A DNA stretch of 64,000 bases from RGIG6353 sp045653035 (GTDB taxonomy: Bacteria; Bacillota; Clostridia; Oscillospirales; SIG627). The position numbers were made by a program, and so were the translations under genes. The stretch is taken from assembly GCA_045653035.1 (NCBI GenBank), contig JAZOLO010000012.1, positions 1 to 64,000 of the forward strand. Reading direction: 5' to 3'. The notes under the pieces were generated by a model. The model was given only the letters and a program-made list of their open reading frames with translations, searched no databases and was not told where the DNA came from. This document shows, piece after piece, positions 16,256 through 25,070 of the stretch (positions are counted from its first letter, which is position 1; each line of letters opens with the position of its first letter).

Positions 16256-17524
16256 GTGAAAAAAAGTATTATTGTACTTTCCTTAATTATATCACTGTTT
16301 TTTATTGGTGTCAATGGCGAGGGAATTCTCGATAACGGTAAAAACTTATACTCCGACTACGTTTACATGGTAAACCTTGACACGGGAAAAACAGTATATG
16401 AGTATGAGGCTGATACTGTCACTTACCCTGCATCGCTGACTAAAATAATGACATGTATTATCGCTATCGAAAATTGTGATAATCTTGACGAGGTGGTAAC
16501 TATACCCTTTGGCATTTTCGACGACATATACGCTGTAGGCGGTGCTAACATAAATCTTCGTACAGGGGAAGAAATATCCCTTGGCGACCTTATACGTGCC
16601 ACCATGATTCGCTCATCTTGCGATACGGCTTCCGCAATAGCCTATCACGTTTCGGGAAGCGTTGAAGCCTTTTCAAAGCTTATGAACGAAAAGGCTGAGC
16701 AAATCGGCTGTACTTCAACGAACTTTGTAAACGCCCACGGACTTCACGATGAAAGACACGTGACTACCGCAAAGGATATGTTTTTGATTGCAAACTACGC
16801 CTTGCAGAACGAGGTGTTTTGTGATATCATAAGCGAGTACACCTGCACTATTCCCGCCACAAACAAGGCTGATGAGCGTACTCTTTTTACCACAATGGAT
16901 TTAGAGAATCCCGAAAAGGATATATACTGCGAATATATCACAGGCGTAAAATCGGGATTTACTGACGAGGCAGGAAGATGCCTTATAACAAAAGCCGAAA
17001 AGGACGGCGAAAGCTATCTTCTAGTAACCCTTGGTGCCAACCGCGACAAGTGGTATAATTCAAACATGGCGTTCACCGATGCCTTAACCCTTTTTGAATA
17101 CTGCTTTGCAGAATACGGCATAAAAACAGTAGTGTCAAGCAGTGACGCTCTTATTGACGTTCCTGTTTCAAAGGGCGTAAAAGACAGCATCGCACTTTAT
17201 ATTGAAAATGACGTAGTAGCCCTTACGGCACTTGACGATACACCTATTATAACCTACGATATTCCCGATAAGATAACAGCTCCCATAAATGCAGGTGACG
17301 TTGTAGGAAAAGTCTGCATAGACGTAGGCGGTGAAACCTTCACTGAGAAGCTTGTTGCTAAAGAAGCTGTTGAAAAGAAGGAGAACAAGACTGGACTCCA
17401 AAAGCTCAACGACGGCAATATAGTTGCGACGGTTCTTGATACTGCATCTCTTGTTATCTTCCTTGTTACTATCGTTATAATAGCATTATTTGTTTCTAAT
17501 ATAAAAAAACACAAGAAAAAATAA
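16256..17524 (+). CDS. D-alanyl-D-alanine carboxypeptidase, PBP5/DacF family
   Basis: This 422-residue S11 peptidase has a signal segment (residues 1-22), the catalytic SLTK at 60-63, SCD at 121-123 in the position of the usual SxN motif, and KSG at 232-234 in place of KTG. A C-terminal hydrophobic helix (about 395-415) followed by lysines probably anchors it; PBP5 relatives normally use an amphipathic helix. It would trim the terminal D-Ala from peptidoglycan stem peptides outside the cell. The Asp in place of Asn is non-standard, though S11 members vary here. The start is GTG 16256 after AAGAGGT. A second, more canonical paralogue lies at 26301-27461. Confidence 0.85.
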   Translation: MKKSIIVLSLIISLFFIGVNGEGILDNGKNLYSDYVYMVNLDTGKTVYEYEADTVTYPASLTKIMTCIIAIENCDNLDEVVTIPFGIFDDIYAVGGANINLRTGEEISLGDLIRATMIRSSCDTASAIAYHVSGSVEAFSKLMNEKAEQIGCTSTNFVNAHGLHDERHVTTAKDMFLIANYALQNEVFCDIISEYTCTIPATNKADERTLFTTMDLENPEKDIYCEYITGVKSGFTDEAGRCLITKAEKDGESYLLVTLGANRDKWYNSNMAFTDALTLFEYCFAEYGIKTVVSSSDALIDVPVSKGVKDSIALYIENDVVALTALDDTPIITYDIPDKITAPINAGDVVGKVCIDVGGETFTEKLVAKEAVEKKENKTGLQKLNDGNIVATVLDTASLVIFLVTIVIIALFVSNIKKHKKK

Positions 17525-17545
17525 GTCGGGATTTCCCGACAACAT

Positions 17546-17622
17546 CTTCCCTTAGCTCATCAGGATAGAGCGTCAGATTCCGATTCTGAAGGTGACAGGT
17601 TCGAGCCCTGTAGGGAAGGCCA
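17546..17622 (+). tRNA. tRNA-Arg, anticodon CCG
   Basis: A full cloverleaf can be drawn: acceptor CTTCCCT (17546-17552) with AGGGAAG (17612-17618), D stem GCTC/GAGC, anticodon stem TCAGA/TCTGA around loop TTCCGAT with anticodon CCG at 17580-17582, and T stem ACAGG/CCTGT with TTCGAGC loop. CCA is encoded at 17620-17622. It decodes CGG. A small hairpin (GTCGGG-ATTT-CCCGAC, 17525-17540) separates it from the carboxypeptidase stop, and no promoter is obvious in between, so it is probably processed from that transcript. Confidence 0.95.
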
Positions 17623-17659
17623 AAAAGTACAGAGCACCTTACGGTGCTCTGTACTTTTT
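17622..17659. terminator. Bidirectional terminator after tRNA-Arg
   Basis: A 17-bp stem, AAAAAGTACAGAGCACC (17622-17638) and its complement (17643-17659), has a TTAC loop and T-runs on both strands. It ends the tRNA transcript and, on the minus strand, the nucleoside transporter operon. Confidence 0.85.
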
Positions 17660-17734
17660 TGTGCATTTACGAAAGGGCTCTAACTTTGAAATACTTTATA
17701 CAAAATATCTGTAACCTAAAAAGGTGACTCTTTT

Positions 17735-18712
17735 TTATCTTTCTTCTCTAAAGTATGAAAGTCCGAGAGATGCAGGAGGATGGTTTTCCTTCTTATTTCG
17801 GATAGAAGTAATAATAAGAATGAGAATAGTTGCAAAGTAAGGAAGCATTTCGTAGATAGCCTTCATTTCTCTTGAGACGCCAACGGTGGTAATACCGAGC
17901 ATATAAAGAGCTCCAAAAAGAACTGAACCCAAAATTGCAAATCCTGGCTTCCACAGTGCAAATATTACAAGTGCTATAGCAAGCCATCCTCTGTCACCGA
18001 AGCCGTTGTTGGACCAGCTTCCTGTGTATTCAAAGATATAATAAAGTCCGCCGAGTCCTGCTATCATGCTTCCAATACAGGTTGCCATATACTTATATTT
18101 CGTAACGTTTACACCTGCGGCATCTGCTGTAGCAGGATTTTCGCCCACAGCTCTGAGGTGAAGACCTACTCTTGTACGTCTTAAGGTGTATCCCGCCAAA
18201 ATTGCGATAATAACACCTACGTAGGTCAAAAAGCCATAGGAGAGGAAATAATCGCCAAACCAGCCGAGCTTATCAGCGATGGGAGGTGTCATTTTGAAAT
18301 ATTTACTTATGTTTCCAAGTGAAATATTAGCAGTCTGTGAGCCGATAATCTTTGTAAGCGAACCACCGAAGAAGTTACCGATGCCTATACCGAAGGTGGT
18401 AAGTGCAAGACCTGTAACGTTCTGATTTGCACGAAGGGTAATAACGAGGAAGGAATAAATAAGTCCCATTATAAGTGAGCCGAGAAGTGCGGAAATAAGT
18501 GTAATGGAAACAGCGAGTGACGGAACTATTGCTTGTGCACCAACCGTATGCTCATAAAGAGTTGCACCGATAACTCCGCTTATTGCACCAACGTACATGA
18601 TACCTGGGATACCCAGGTTAAGGTTACCCGATTTCTCGGTAAGTATTTCGCCTGTTGCACCGAAGAGAAGAGGCATTGCCTGACGGATTGCGCCTTGAAT
18701 AAATACAGACAT
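17735..18712 (-). CDS. Nucleoside ABC transporter permease (NupQ-like)
   Basis: This 325-residue BPD_transp_2-type permease has about eight to nine hydrophobic segments and the family motif GEILTEKSGNLNLGIPGIM (residues 20-38) plus LRAVGENPATADAAGVNV around residues 182-199. It corresponds to the shorter of the two inner-membrane subunits of BMP-type nucleoside importers such as Bacillus NupNOPQ. Its start abuts the stop of the partner permease upstream, and it is the last gene of the operon. Confidence 0.88.
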   Translation of the reverse strand: MSVFIQGAIRQAMPLLFGATGEILTEKSGNLNLGIPGIMYVGAISGVIGATLYEHTVGAQAIVPSLAVSITLISALLGSLIMGLIYSFLVITLRANQNVTGLALTTFGIGIGNFFGGSLTKIIGSQTANISLGNISKYFKMTPPIADKLGWFGDYFLSYGFLTYVGVIIAILAGYTLRRTRVGLHLRAVGENPATADAAGVNVTKYKYMATCIGSMIAGLGGLYYIFEYTGSWSNNGFGDRGWLAIALVIFALWKPGFAILGSVLFGALYMLGITTVGVSREMKAIYEMLPYFATILILIITSIRNKKENHPPASLGLSYFREER

Positions 18713-19816
18713 TTATTTGCCCTCCTTTCCGAATTTACGCATTTTGAGCTGATAGTTTATAAAAAATTCGCTTCCGATTATGAAGAAGATTACAATACCT
18801 GTAAGTATTTCGGAAAAGTCGTCGTTTAGACGGAAGGAACGTGTAATTTCCTTTGAGCCAAACTGGAAGAAAACAAGAAGGAGTGAGGTGATAATCATAT
18901 AAATCGGATTGAATTTTGCAAGCCAAGATACCATGATAGCGGTAAATCCTCGTCCGTCAGCGGTATCGGGAGATACTGCACCGTCCTTACCGCTTACAAG
19001 AAGGAAGCCTGCAAGTCCGCAAATAGCGCCAGAAATAAGCATTGTTCTTATGATAACGTTCTTTACGTTGATGCCGATATAGTTAGCGGTGTTTTCACTT
19101 TCTCCGACAACCGAAATTTCATATCCATGCTTTGTGTAGTTGAGATAAACGTACATAAGCACCGTAATGGCTGCAACCGTCAAAATAATAATGAGGTGCT
19201 CATTATATACTCTGGGAAGGCGTCCTACCATTACAGGGGAAACCTTACCCGAACCGAAGTTATTTTCCCACTCAAAATATATGATAGAAAGGGTTATGAG
19301 TCCCTTTGCAACGTAGTTCATCATAAGAGTGAAAAGCGTTTCGTTGGTTTTGAAAAATGCATAAAAGACAGCGGGAATAAGTCCCCACACCGCACCTGCA
19401 AGTATTGCACCTGCAAGACACACTAAAATAAGAAGCGGTTCTGAAAGTGTTTCACCGAAGAAGCGTATTATACCAAAGGTTGCAAGACAGCCTACAAGCA
19501 CCTGTCCTTCTGCTCCGCAGTTCCAAAATCTCATTTTGAATGCAGGGGTAACCGCAAGAGAAACGCAAAGAAGAAGCGAAACGTCACGGAAAAGACGCCA
19601 AATAATTCTGTCCGTTCCGAATGCACCCTTGAACATAGCCTGCCATACAAGAACAGGGTTTTGCTTGGTAAGAAGAATGGTTACGACAGAGCACACTACA
19701 ACAGCAAGCATGATAGATATAGCCCTTACTATCCATGCCTTCCACCAAGGAATTGCATTTCTTTTAACTATATGAAAAAGAGGCTCGCGTTTTTTCACTG
19801 TTTTATTACTTGTCAT
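18713..19816 (-). CDS. Nucleoside ABC transporter permease (NupP-like)
   Basis: This 367-residue permease has about ten hydrophobic segments. Family landmarks are FKMRFWNCGAEGQVLVG near residue 100 and VVGESENTANYIGINV around 236-251, matching the larger permease of BMP-type nucleoside transporters. It overlaps the end of the ATPase gene by 11 bases and is followed directly by the second permease, so the two permeases are translated together in equal amounts. Confidence 0.88.
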   Translation of the reverse strand: MTSNKTVKKREPLFHIVKRNAIPWWKAWIVRAISIMLAVVVCSVVTILLTKQNPVLVWQAMFKGAFGTDRIIWRLFRDVSLLLCVSLAVTPAFKMRFWNCGAEGQVLVGCLATFGIIRFFGETLSEPLLILVCLAGAILAGAVWGLIPAVFYAFFKTNETLFTLMMNYVAKGLITLSIIYFEWENNFGSGKVSPVMVGRLPRVYNEHLIIILTVAAITVLMYVYLNYTKHGYEISVVGESENTANYIGINVKNVIIRTMLISGAICGLAGFLLVSGKDGAVSPDTADGRGFTAIMVSWLAKFNPIYMIITSLLLVFFQFGSKEITRSFRLNDDFSEILTGIVIFFIIGSEFFINYQLKMRKFGKEGK

Positions 19817-21350
19817 TGCTTTCTGCCTCCTTTTTCGTATTTCCTGTCATCATTACGCCAATTTCTTCTTTGGTAACGTTTCTGCCATCTGCTTCGCCTG
19901 TGATTTTGCCCGATGCGATAACAATAATTCTGTCGCAAAGGTCGATAAGAACGTCAAGGTCCTCTCCTACGAATATTACGGCAACGCCTTTTTCTTTCTG
20001 CTCGTTAAGGAGATTATATATTGTATAAGATGAGTTAATATCAAGACCTCTTACCGGATAAGCTGCCATAAGAACCTTGGGCTTTGCGGCAATCTCTCTT
20101 CCGACAAGCACCTTTTGAACGTTTCCGCCCGAAAGCTTACGAACGGGGGTCTTTACGTCGGGAGTTGCTACCTCAAGCTCATCAACAATTTCCTCGGCAA
20201 GCTTTTTGGGACTCTTTCTATTAAGAAATATGGAGTGTCCTTTTTTGTAGCTTCTGAGCATCATATTGTCAACTATGTCCATGCTTCCTACAAGTCCCAT
20301 TCCGAGACGGTCCTCGGGAACGAAGGAAAGTCTTACACCAAGCTCTCTTATCTGCTCGGGAGTACGGCGGCGGAGGTTAAAGCTCTCGCCCTCGGGAGAA
20401 ATGTATCTTACCTCGCCGTCGGTAATAGGCTGGAGACCTGCAATCGCTTCAAGGAGCTCCTTTTGACCGCTTCCTGCAATGCCTGCAATACCGAGAATTT
20501 CACCTGATTTTGCTGTGAAGGAAATGTTATCAAGAACTTTAACGCCGTCATGATTTACGGCTGATATATTATTTACGACCAATCGGTCGGTGATGTCGTG
20601 AGGAGTAGTTCTGTTGATGTTGAGTGATATTTTCTTGCCCACCATGAGCTCTGTAAGCTCTGAAACCGAGGTTTTGGCGGTCTCAACCGTTGCTATATGC
20701 TCACCTTTACGAAGAACTGCTACTCTGTCGGAAAGAGAGAGCACCTCGTTCATTTTGTGGGTAATAATGATAATTGACTTACCGTCGTCTCGCATACGTC
20801 GAAGAACCGCGAAAAGCTTCTCTATCTCTTGGGGAGTAAGCACCGCTGTAGGCTCGTCAAGAATGAGTATATCGGCACCTCTGTAAAGTACCTTAATAAT
20901 TTCTACCGTCTGTTTTTCGGATACAGACATCTCATAAATCTTTTTGTCGGGTGAAATATCAAATCCATATTTACCCGTAATTTTTAAAACCTCGTCACGT
21001 GCCGAGGAAAGCTTATACTCTGTGCTGTCGTTTATGCCAAGTACTATATTTTCTGTTGCGGAAAATACATCAACAAGCTTAAAATGCTGATGTATCATTC
21101 CAATACTATAACGGAACGCATCTTTGGGAGAGGTAATGGATACTTCTTCTCCATTTACAAAAATCTGACCTTCGTCGGGATAATAAATTCCCGAAATCAT
21201 ATTCATAAGAGTGGTCTTACCGCTTCCGTTTTCGCCAAGGATAGCGAGTATCTCCCCTCTCTTAACGCTCAAGTTTACGTTATTATTCGCAAGGACTGAC
21301 CCGAAGCGTTTTGATATATTTTTAAGCTCAATAGCGTATGTATTATTCAC
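19806..21350 (-). CDS. Nucleoside ABC transporter ATP-binding protein, two fused NBDs (NupO-like)
   Basis: This 514-residue protein has two tandem ABC domains. The first has Walker A GENGSGKTT (about residues 38-46), Walker B ILILDEPTAVLTP (about 160-172) and MSVSEKQTVEI as signature. The second has GIAGSGQKELL near residue 290, signature LSGGNVQKVLVG near 410 and a weak Walker B (VLMAAYPVRGLD, no Glu). The catalytically weak second domain is normal for the RbsA/MglA/NupO type. It energises nucleoside import. The start is GTG 21350 with GGGAGGT upstream. The order, binding protein first, is standard. Confidence 0.92.
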   Translation of the reverse strand: MNNTYAIELKNISKRFGSVLANNNVNLSVKRGEILAILGENGSGKTTLMNMISGIYYPDEGQIFVNGEEVSITSPKDAFRYSIGMIHQHFKLVDVFSATENIVLGINDSTEYKLSSARDEVLKITGKYGFDISPDKKIYEMSVSEKQTVEIIKVLYRGADILILDEPTAVLTPQEIEKLFAVLRRMRDDGKSIIIITHKMNEVLSLSDRVAVLRKGEHIATVETAKTSVSELTELMVGKKISLNINRTTPHDITDRLVVNNISAVNHDGVKVLDNISFTAKSGEILGIAGIAGSGQKELLEAIAGLQPITDGEVRYISPEGESFNLRRRTPEQIRELGVRLSFVPEDRLGMGLVGSMDIVDNMMLRSYKKGHSIFLNRKSPKKLAEEIVDELEVATPDVKTPVRKLSGGNVQKVLVGREIAAKPKVLMAAYPVRGLDINSSYTIYNLLNEQKEKGVAVIFVGEDLDVLIDLCDRIIVIASGKITGEADGRNVTKEEIGVMMTGNTKKEAESNDK

Positions 21351-21377
21351 AAAGACTACCTCCCGTTAAACTTGAAA

Positions 21378-21418
21378 AGGACGGGCAAAAGGCTGATTAC
21401 AGTCTGTTTGCCCGTCCT
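21378..21418 (-). terminator. Intercistronic attenuating hairpin
   Basis: AGGACGGGCAAA (21378-21389) and its exact complement (21407-21418) form a 12-bp stem between the binding-protein gene and the ATPase gene, followed on the minus strand by TTTTC. Such hairpins let the binding protein be made in excess over the membrane subunits. Confidence 0.6.
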
Positions 21419-21432
21419 ACTAAAATTACTTA

Positions 21433-22662
21433 TTAAAATCCGTTAAGAAGTGTAATACCGTCTATATTGATATCAAAGTAAGGAGCAGAACGGAATTCTG
21501 ATTCGTGATAGTAACCATCGCTTACAACCTTGGTATCAGGTGTGTATGCTGCGTCAGTATCAACGTCTGCAAGCCATTCTTCAGTAAGAGCTGCACCGTC
21601 CTTAGTGAACGTATCAACTGCAAATACCTTAAGAGTGCCTTCTTCAAACTGAGCCTTAGCTGCGTCAATTGCTTCCTGAGTACCTGCTGCTGCAACTGCT
21701 GTGTTAAGGTCGGTAAGCTTAACTGAACCTTCCTTGATACCGCCGCACCAGTCTGTGGGGATAGCTTCGCCGTTCTTAACAGCGTTGATCATAAGCTCGA
21801 AGTAAGGAGCCCAGTCAATTCTGGAAGAAATTATATAGGTGTTAGGGCAAGCAGCTTCTGTAGTTCCGTTGTAAGAAACGTTAGGAATACCTGCTTCTTC
21901 ACATGCGGAAGGAGCACCCATAGAGTCAGCGTGCTGGCTTATAAGCTTAGCGCCACGGCTGATAAGAGTGTTAGCAGTTTCTCTTTCCTTTGCTTCATCG
22001 TACCATGAGTCGGTGAACTGAACCTCCATAGTAGCGGTGGGACATACGGATCTTACACCAAGGAAGAAAGAAGTGTAACCAGACTTAACTTCTGCATAGG
22101 GGAATGCACCAACGTAACCAACGAGAGCTTCTTCAGCTGTGAAGTTACCAGCTTCAATCATTTCGTTGAGCTTCATGCCTGCTGCGATACCTGCAAGGTA
22201 TCTGCCTTCGTAGATAGAAGCAAATGCATTGTGGAAGTTTGCAAGACCTTCAGTGTGAGCCTTAGTACCTGTTGCATGGCAGAACTGAACGTCGGGATAA
22301 TCCTTAGCTGCCTGAATGAGGAAATCTTCATGACCGAAGGAGTCAGCGAAGATAACGTCGCATCCCTGGTCGATAAGGTCTACTGCTGCATCGTAACATT
22401 CAGAACCTTCGGGAATACCTGTAACCATGATAACCTGGTCATTGGTAAGACCGAGCTTAGCCTGTGTTGCAAGTGCTGCATCGATAAAGTTTTTGTCGTA
22501 GGTAGAGTTTTCATCATGGAGGAAGATAAATCCAACCTTGATGTCGTCAGCTGATACAACTTCCCCGCCGTTTTCAGCCTGTTCGTCGCTACAAGCAACA
22601 AAGCTGAAAGTAAGAGTAAGTGCAAGAGCCGCTACCAAGAGTAAGCTTAAGAACTTTTTCAT
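21433..22662 (-). CDS. BMP-family nucleoside-binding lipoprotein
   Basis: This 409-residue protein has a lipoprotein signal peptide (MKKFLSLLLVAALALTLTFS followed by FVACSD, lipobox Cys near residue 24) and a BMP/Med periplasmic-binding fold: VGFIFLHDENSTYDKNFIDA near residue 42, then VIFADSFGHEDFL and VGYVGAFPYAEVKSGYTSFF. Relatives bind purine nucleosides with high affinity. It is the first gene of a four-gene operon and is expected to be the most abundant product because of the hairpin after it. The Trp/Asp-rich pocket (TDSWYDEAKERE) is typical, but the exact ligand is not determined. Confidence 0.9.
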   Translation of the reverse strand: MKKFLSLLLVAALALTLTFSFVACSDEQAENGGEVVSADDIKVGFIFLHDENSTYDKNFIDAALATQAKLGLTNDQVIMVTGIPEGSECYDAAVDLIDQGCDVIFADSFGHEDFLIQAAKDYPDVQFCHATGTKAHTEGLANFHNAFASIYEGRYLAGIAAGMKLNEMIEAGNFTAEEALVGYVGAFPYAEVKSGYTSFFLGVRSVCPTATMEVQFTDSWYDEAKERETANTLISRGAKLISQHADSMGAPSACEEAGIPNVSYNGTTEAACPNTYIISSRIDWAPYFELMINAVKNGEAIPTDWCGGIKEGSVKLTDLNTAVAAAGTQEAIDAAKAQFEEGTLKVFAVDTFTKDGAALTEEWLADVDTDAAYTPDTKVVSDGYYHESEFRSAPYFDINIDGITLLNGF

Positions 22663-22725
22663 TTTTCTTTTCTCCTTGCCTTTTTGGCTTATTTTTTTGT
22701 AAAATTGCTTTTACAACTCGTTATT

Positions 22726-22754
22726 ATTTTAACGAATTCGACACAAATTGTCAA
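22726..22754 (-). promoter_or_regulatory. Promoter of the nucleoside transporter operon
   Basis: On the minus strand, TTGACA (22754-22749), a 17-base spacer and TAAAAT (22731-22726). No purine-riboswitch core is visible in the roughly 55-base leader. Confidence 0.7.
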
Positions 22755-22953
22755 TAGTATTTTTTATATAATCCTTATTTTTTATTTCTTCTTTATCATT
22801 ATTCCCAGTGTAACTTGACAAAATTCTTTTATAAGTTTATAATATTTCAAGATAGTACAATTTCATACCGTTGATTTGTCCATAAACGCCGTCGGAAAGT
22901 TCATTGACCTTTATGGCTGTTTAATATATCATTATACTAGAAGGGACTTAGGT

Positions 22954-23595
22954 ATGATTACAAGGGTTTTGATTATTCGCCACGGTGAAAGCGTTGCAAA
23001 TTCGGAAAAGTTTTTTGCAGGACAAAGCAATATTCAATTAACAGAAACAGGCAAAAAGCAAGCGAGACTTGCAGCAACAGCTCTGAAAAGCTTACATATC
23101 GACAAGGTATTTTCAAGTACTCTTGACAGGGCTTACTATACGGCACTTCCCTTTGCAGAGGATAGAGGACTTACAGTTGAGAAAATCCCTGAATTTATTG
23201 AAAGAGATTGTGGTGAATGGACAGGTAAGAGTTTTGAGGAGGTAGAAAAGCTTTACCCCGAAGAACGAAAACTTTGGAAAGAAGACTCCATAAATCTCAC
23301 CATAAGTGCAGGTGAGTCCTCAACGGATATCACAAAGAGAATAGGAAACGCCGTTGACAATCTTGCAAAAGAAAACGAAGGTATGACAGTCCTTGTCGCA
23401 TCCCACGGCGGTGTTATCAAGGCACTTCCCTACTACTATTCCGAAAATAAAACGGACGAGCTTTTCAACACCACTTCCATTCCAACAAACTGCTCCATAA
23501 CAGAAGTTGTTTTTGAAAACGGCATGGGCAGAATCGTAAGGTATTCCGATGATTCATATCTTGGAAATCTTAAAACCGGAGCTTTTATAATTTAA
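22954..23595 (+). CDS. Histidine phosphatase family protein (phosphoglycerate-mutase-like)
   Basis: This 213-residue enzyme has the catalytic RHGES motif (about residues 9-13), the second-half VASHGG (about 149-154) and the FAGQSNIQLTETGKKQA segment typical of the superfamily. The phosphohistidine is the His of RHG. The family includes cofactor-dependent mutases, alpha-ribazole phosphatase and broad phosphatases; the substrate is unknown. ATG 22954 is chosen because AAGGGA lies upstream and it gives the normal family N-terminus; an in-frame extension to 22876 has no support. A close paralogue lies at 56593-57234. The next gene follows after 25 bases. Confidence 0.85.
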   Translation: MITRVLIIRHGESVANSEKFFAGQSNIQLTETGKKQARLAATALKSLHIDKVFSSTLDRAYYTALPFAEDRGLTVEKIPEFIERDCGEWTGKSFEEVEKLYPEERKLWKEDSINLTISAGESSTDITKRIGNAVDNLAKENEGMTVLVASHGGVIKALPYYYSENKTDELFNTTSIPTNCSITEVVFENGMGRIVRYSDDSYLGNLKTGAFII

Positions 23596-23620
23596 CATAT
23601 AACATTGAAAGGAAAAAACT

Positions 23621-24460
23621 ATGAAAAAATCAATTAACGCATGGGCATTCCCCGATGAAATGAGCTTTGAAGAAATTTTTGCTACTGCTAAAAAGTACGG
23701 CTTTGAAGCTATTGAGCTTAACGTTGACGAAGAAAGCCGCGGATGCAAGCATGGATTTCACTTCAACACAACAGATGCTACCCTAGAAGAGGTAAAGGGA
23801 CTTATCTCAAAGTACGGAATTGAAGTACAGAGCGTTTCGTGCTCACAGTACTGGACCTCCGGTGCTTTCGCAAGTCACAAGGCAGAAGAAAGAGACGAGG
23901 CTATAAAGCTTCTCAGAACACAGCTCAGATGTGCTAAGGCACTCGGTGCTGACGGTATTCTTGTTCTTACCTGTGTTGATCCTGCAATCGGTCTTATGAA
24001 GAGCATGGACAATACTATCAAGGTATTTCGTGACCTTAAAGACGAAATTGACGCAAGTGGTGTTAAGGTTGGTCTTGAAAACGTTTGGAACAACTTCTTC
24101 TCCTCTCCTCTCGACGTAAAATATGTGCTTGACGGAATTGGAAACAAGAACGTTGGTATCTATTTCGACATCGGTAACATGATTGAGTTCTCTGAAGCTG
24201 AATGGTGGATTGACATAATCGGCAAGTATATCGTTAAGGTACATATAAAGGATTTCAAGAGAAACGAAATGTGTCACAACGGCGGTATCTTCTGCAAACT
24301 TCTTGAGGGTGACGTAAACTTTAAGACCGCTATCCCAATGCTTAAGGCGACAGGCTATGACGGAACAATGACAGCAGAGCTCTTCCCTGACGAGGATACA
24401 AACCTAGACGAGTTCTACACAGAAATTTCCGAAGCCATGGACAAGATAATGGCAATGTAA
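23621..24460 (+). CDS. Sugar phosphate isomerase/epimerase family protein (TIM barrel)
   Basis: This 279-residue AP-endonuclease-2/xylose-isomerase-like barrel has metal ligands in GLENVWN (Glu, about 147), YFDIGNM (Asp, about 187), VKVHIKDF (His, about 208) and MTAELFP (Glu, near 252). Relatives are hydroxypyruvate isomerases, L-ribulose/tagatose epimerases and inosose dehydratases; the specificity cannot be read from sequence. AAAGGAAA precedes the ATG. It sits 25 bases behind the histidine phosphatase, so a two-gene operon acting on a phosphorylated sugar is plausible, but this is inference. Confidence 0.8.
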   Translation: MKKSINAWAFPDEMSFEEIFATAKKYGFEAIELNVDEESRGCKHGFHFNTTDATLEEVKGLISKYGIEVQSVSCSQYWTSGAFASHKAEERDEAIKLLRTQLRCAKALGADGILVLTCVDPAIGLMKSMDNTIKVFRDLKDEIDASGVKVGLENVWNNFFSSPLDVKYVLDGIGNKNVGIYFDIGNMIEFSEAEWWIDIIGKYIVKVHIKDFKRNEMCHNGGIFCKLLEGDVNFKTAIPMLKATGYDGTMTAELFPDEDTNLDEFYTEISEAMDKIMAM

Positions 24461-24480
24461 TTTTATACTTGACTTTTTCA

Positions 24481-24530
24481 AAAAAGGGGCTGTAGCAAAA
24501 CGATTTAAGAATCGAGTTGGCTACAGCTCC
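24481..24530 (-). terminator. tmRNA terminator
   Basis: On the minus strand GGAGCTGTAGC (24530-24520) pairs with GCTACAGCCCC (24496-24486), with an inner CGATT/AATCG stem and then a T-run. It lies about 60 bases past the tmRNA 3' end. Confidence 0.8.
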
Positions 24531-24589
24531 GTTCTTCTGTAAATGCAAAGACATTCCTGACAATATGCAGGGTTCGACTTTGCGTGTTA

Positions 24590-24935
24590 TGGTGGAGCTG
24601 AGGAGAGTCGAACTCCTGTCCGAAACTTCATTCACGAAAACTTCTCCGGGTGCAGTCGGTGATTAAATTCCGCCAAAAAAGCCTCATCGACAAGCCTTTA
24701 GTGGCGTAGCTTCATAAATTCATATAAAACCGCAAAGCTTAAGTTTTATACGTTCATCGCTAAGTGACGCCTTATCCCGAGCCGCGATACTCTCAGGTAA
24801 GACGGCTACCTAAAGTTAGGCAGCGTAAGCTAAATTTTTGTTAGCGTTTATTTTTAAATTTTACAGTTTTGAAGAGTTCTGCTACTCTACCCGCTTATCT
24901 CGCTTCAAAAACCCCGTCGAAACCTTTACAGCCCC
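24590..24935 (-). ncRNA. ssrA: Transfer-messenger RNA (tmRNA)
   Basis: The 346-nt minus-strand RNA starts GGGGCTGTAAAGGTTTCGAC at 24935 and ends with a T-arm (GGAGTTCGACTCTCC), CAGCTCC, the discriminator A and an encoded CCA (24592-24590). The 5' GGGGCTG pairs with 3' CAGCTCC as the tRNA-like acceptor. The tag reading frame lies at 24845-24816: resume codon GCT, then AAC AAA AAT TTA GCT TAC GCT GCC and stop TAA, giving the tag (A)ANKNLAYAA with the usual AA end for ClpXP. With SmpB it rescues stalled ribosomes. It has its own promoter and terminator. Confidence 0.97.
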
Positions 24936-24950
24936 AAATAGAGCATGTTT

Positions 24951-24979
24951 ATTATAACACAAAAGGTTAGCTTTTTCAA
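24951..24979 (-). promoter_or_regulatory. tmRNA promoter
   Basis: On the minus strand, TTGAAA (24979-24974), 17-base spacer, perfect TATAAT (24956-24951), ending about 15 bases before the mature tmRNA 5' end. Confidence 0.8.
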
Positions 24980-25016
24980 GTGTGCTTTTTATTATTGACA
25001 AAAATAAAGTAAATTA

Positions 25017-25045
25017 TTGTATTTTACTTTTTTATATGGTAGAAT
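25017..25045 (+). promoter_or_regulatory. luxS promoter
   Basis: TTGTAT (25017-25022), 17-base spacer, TAGAAT (25040-25045). The ribosome site GTGAGG precedes ATG 25071. It lies back to back with the tmRNA promoter. Confidence 0.55.
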
Positions 25046-25070
25046 ATATAAAACTTTGTGAGGTGTTTTT

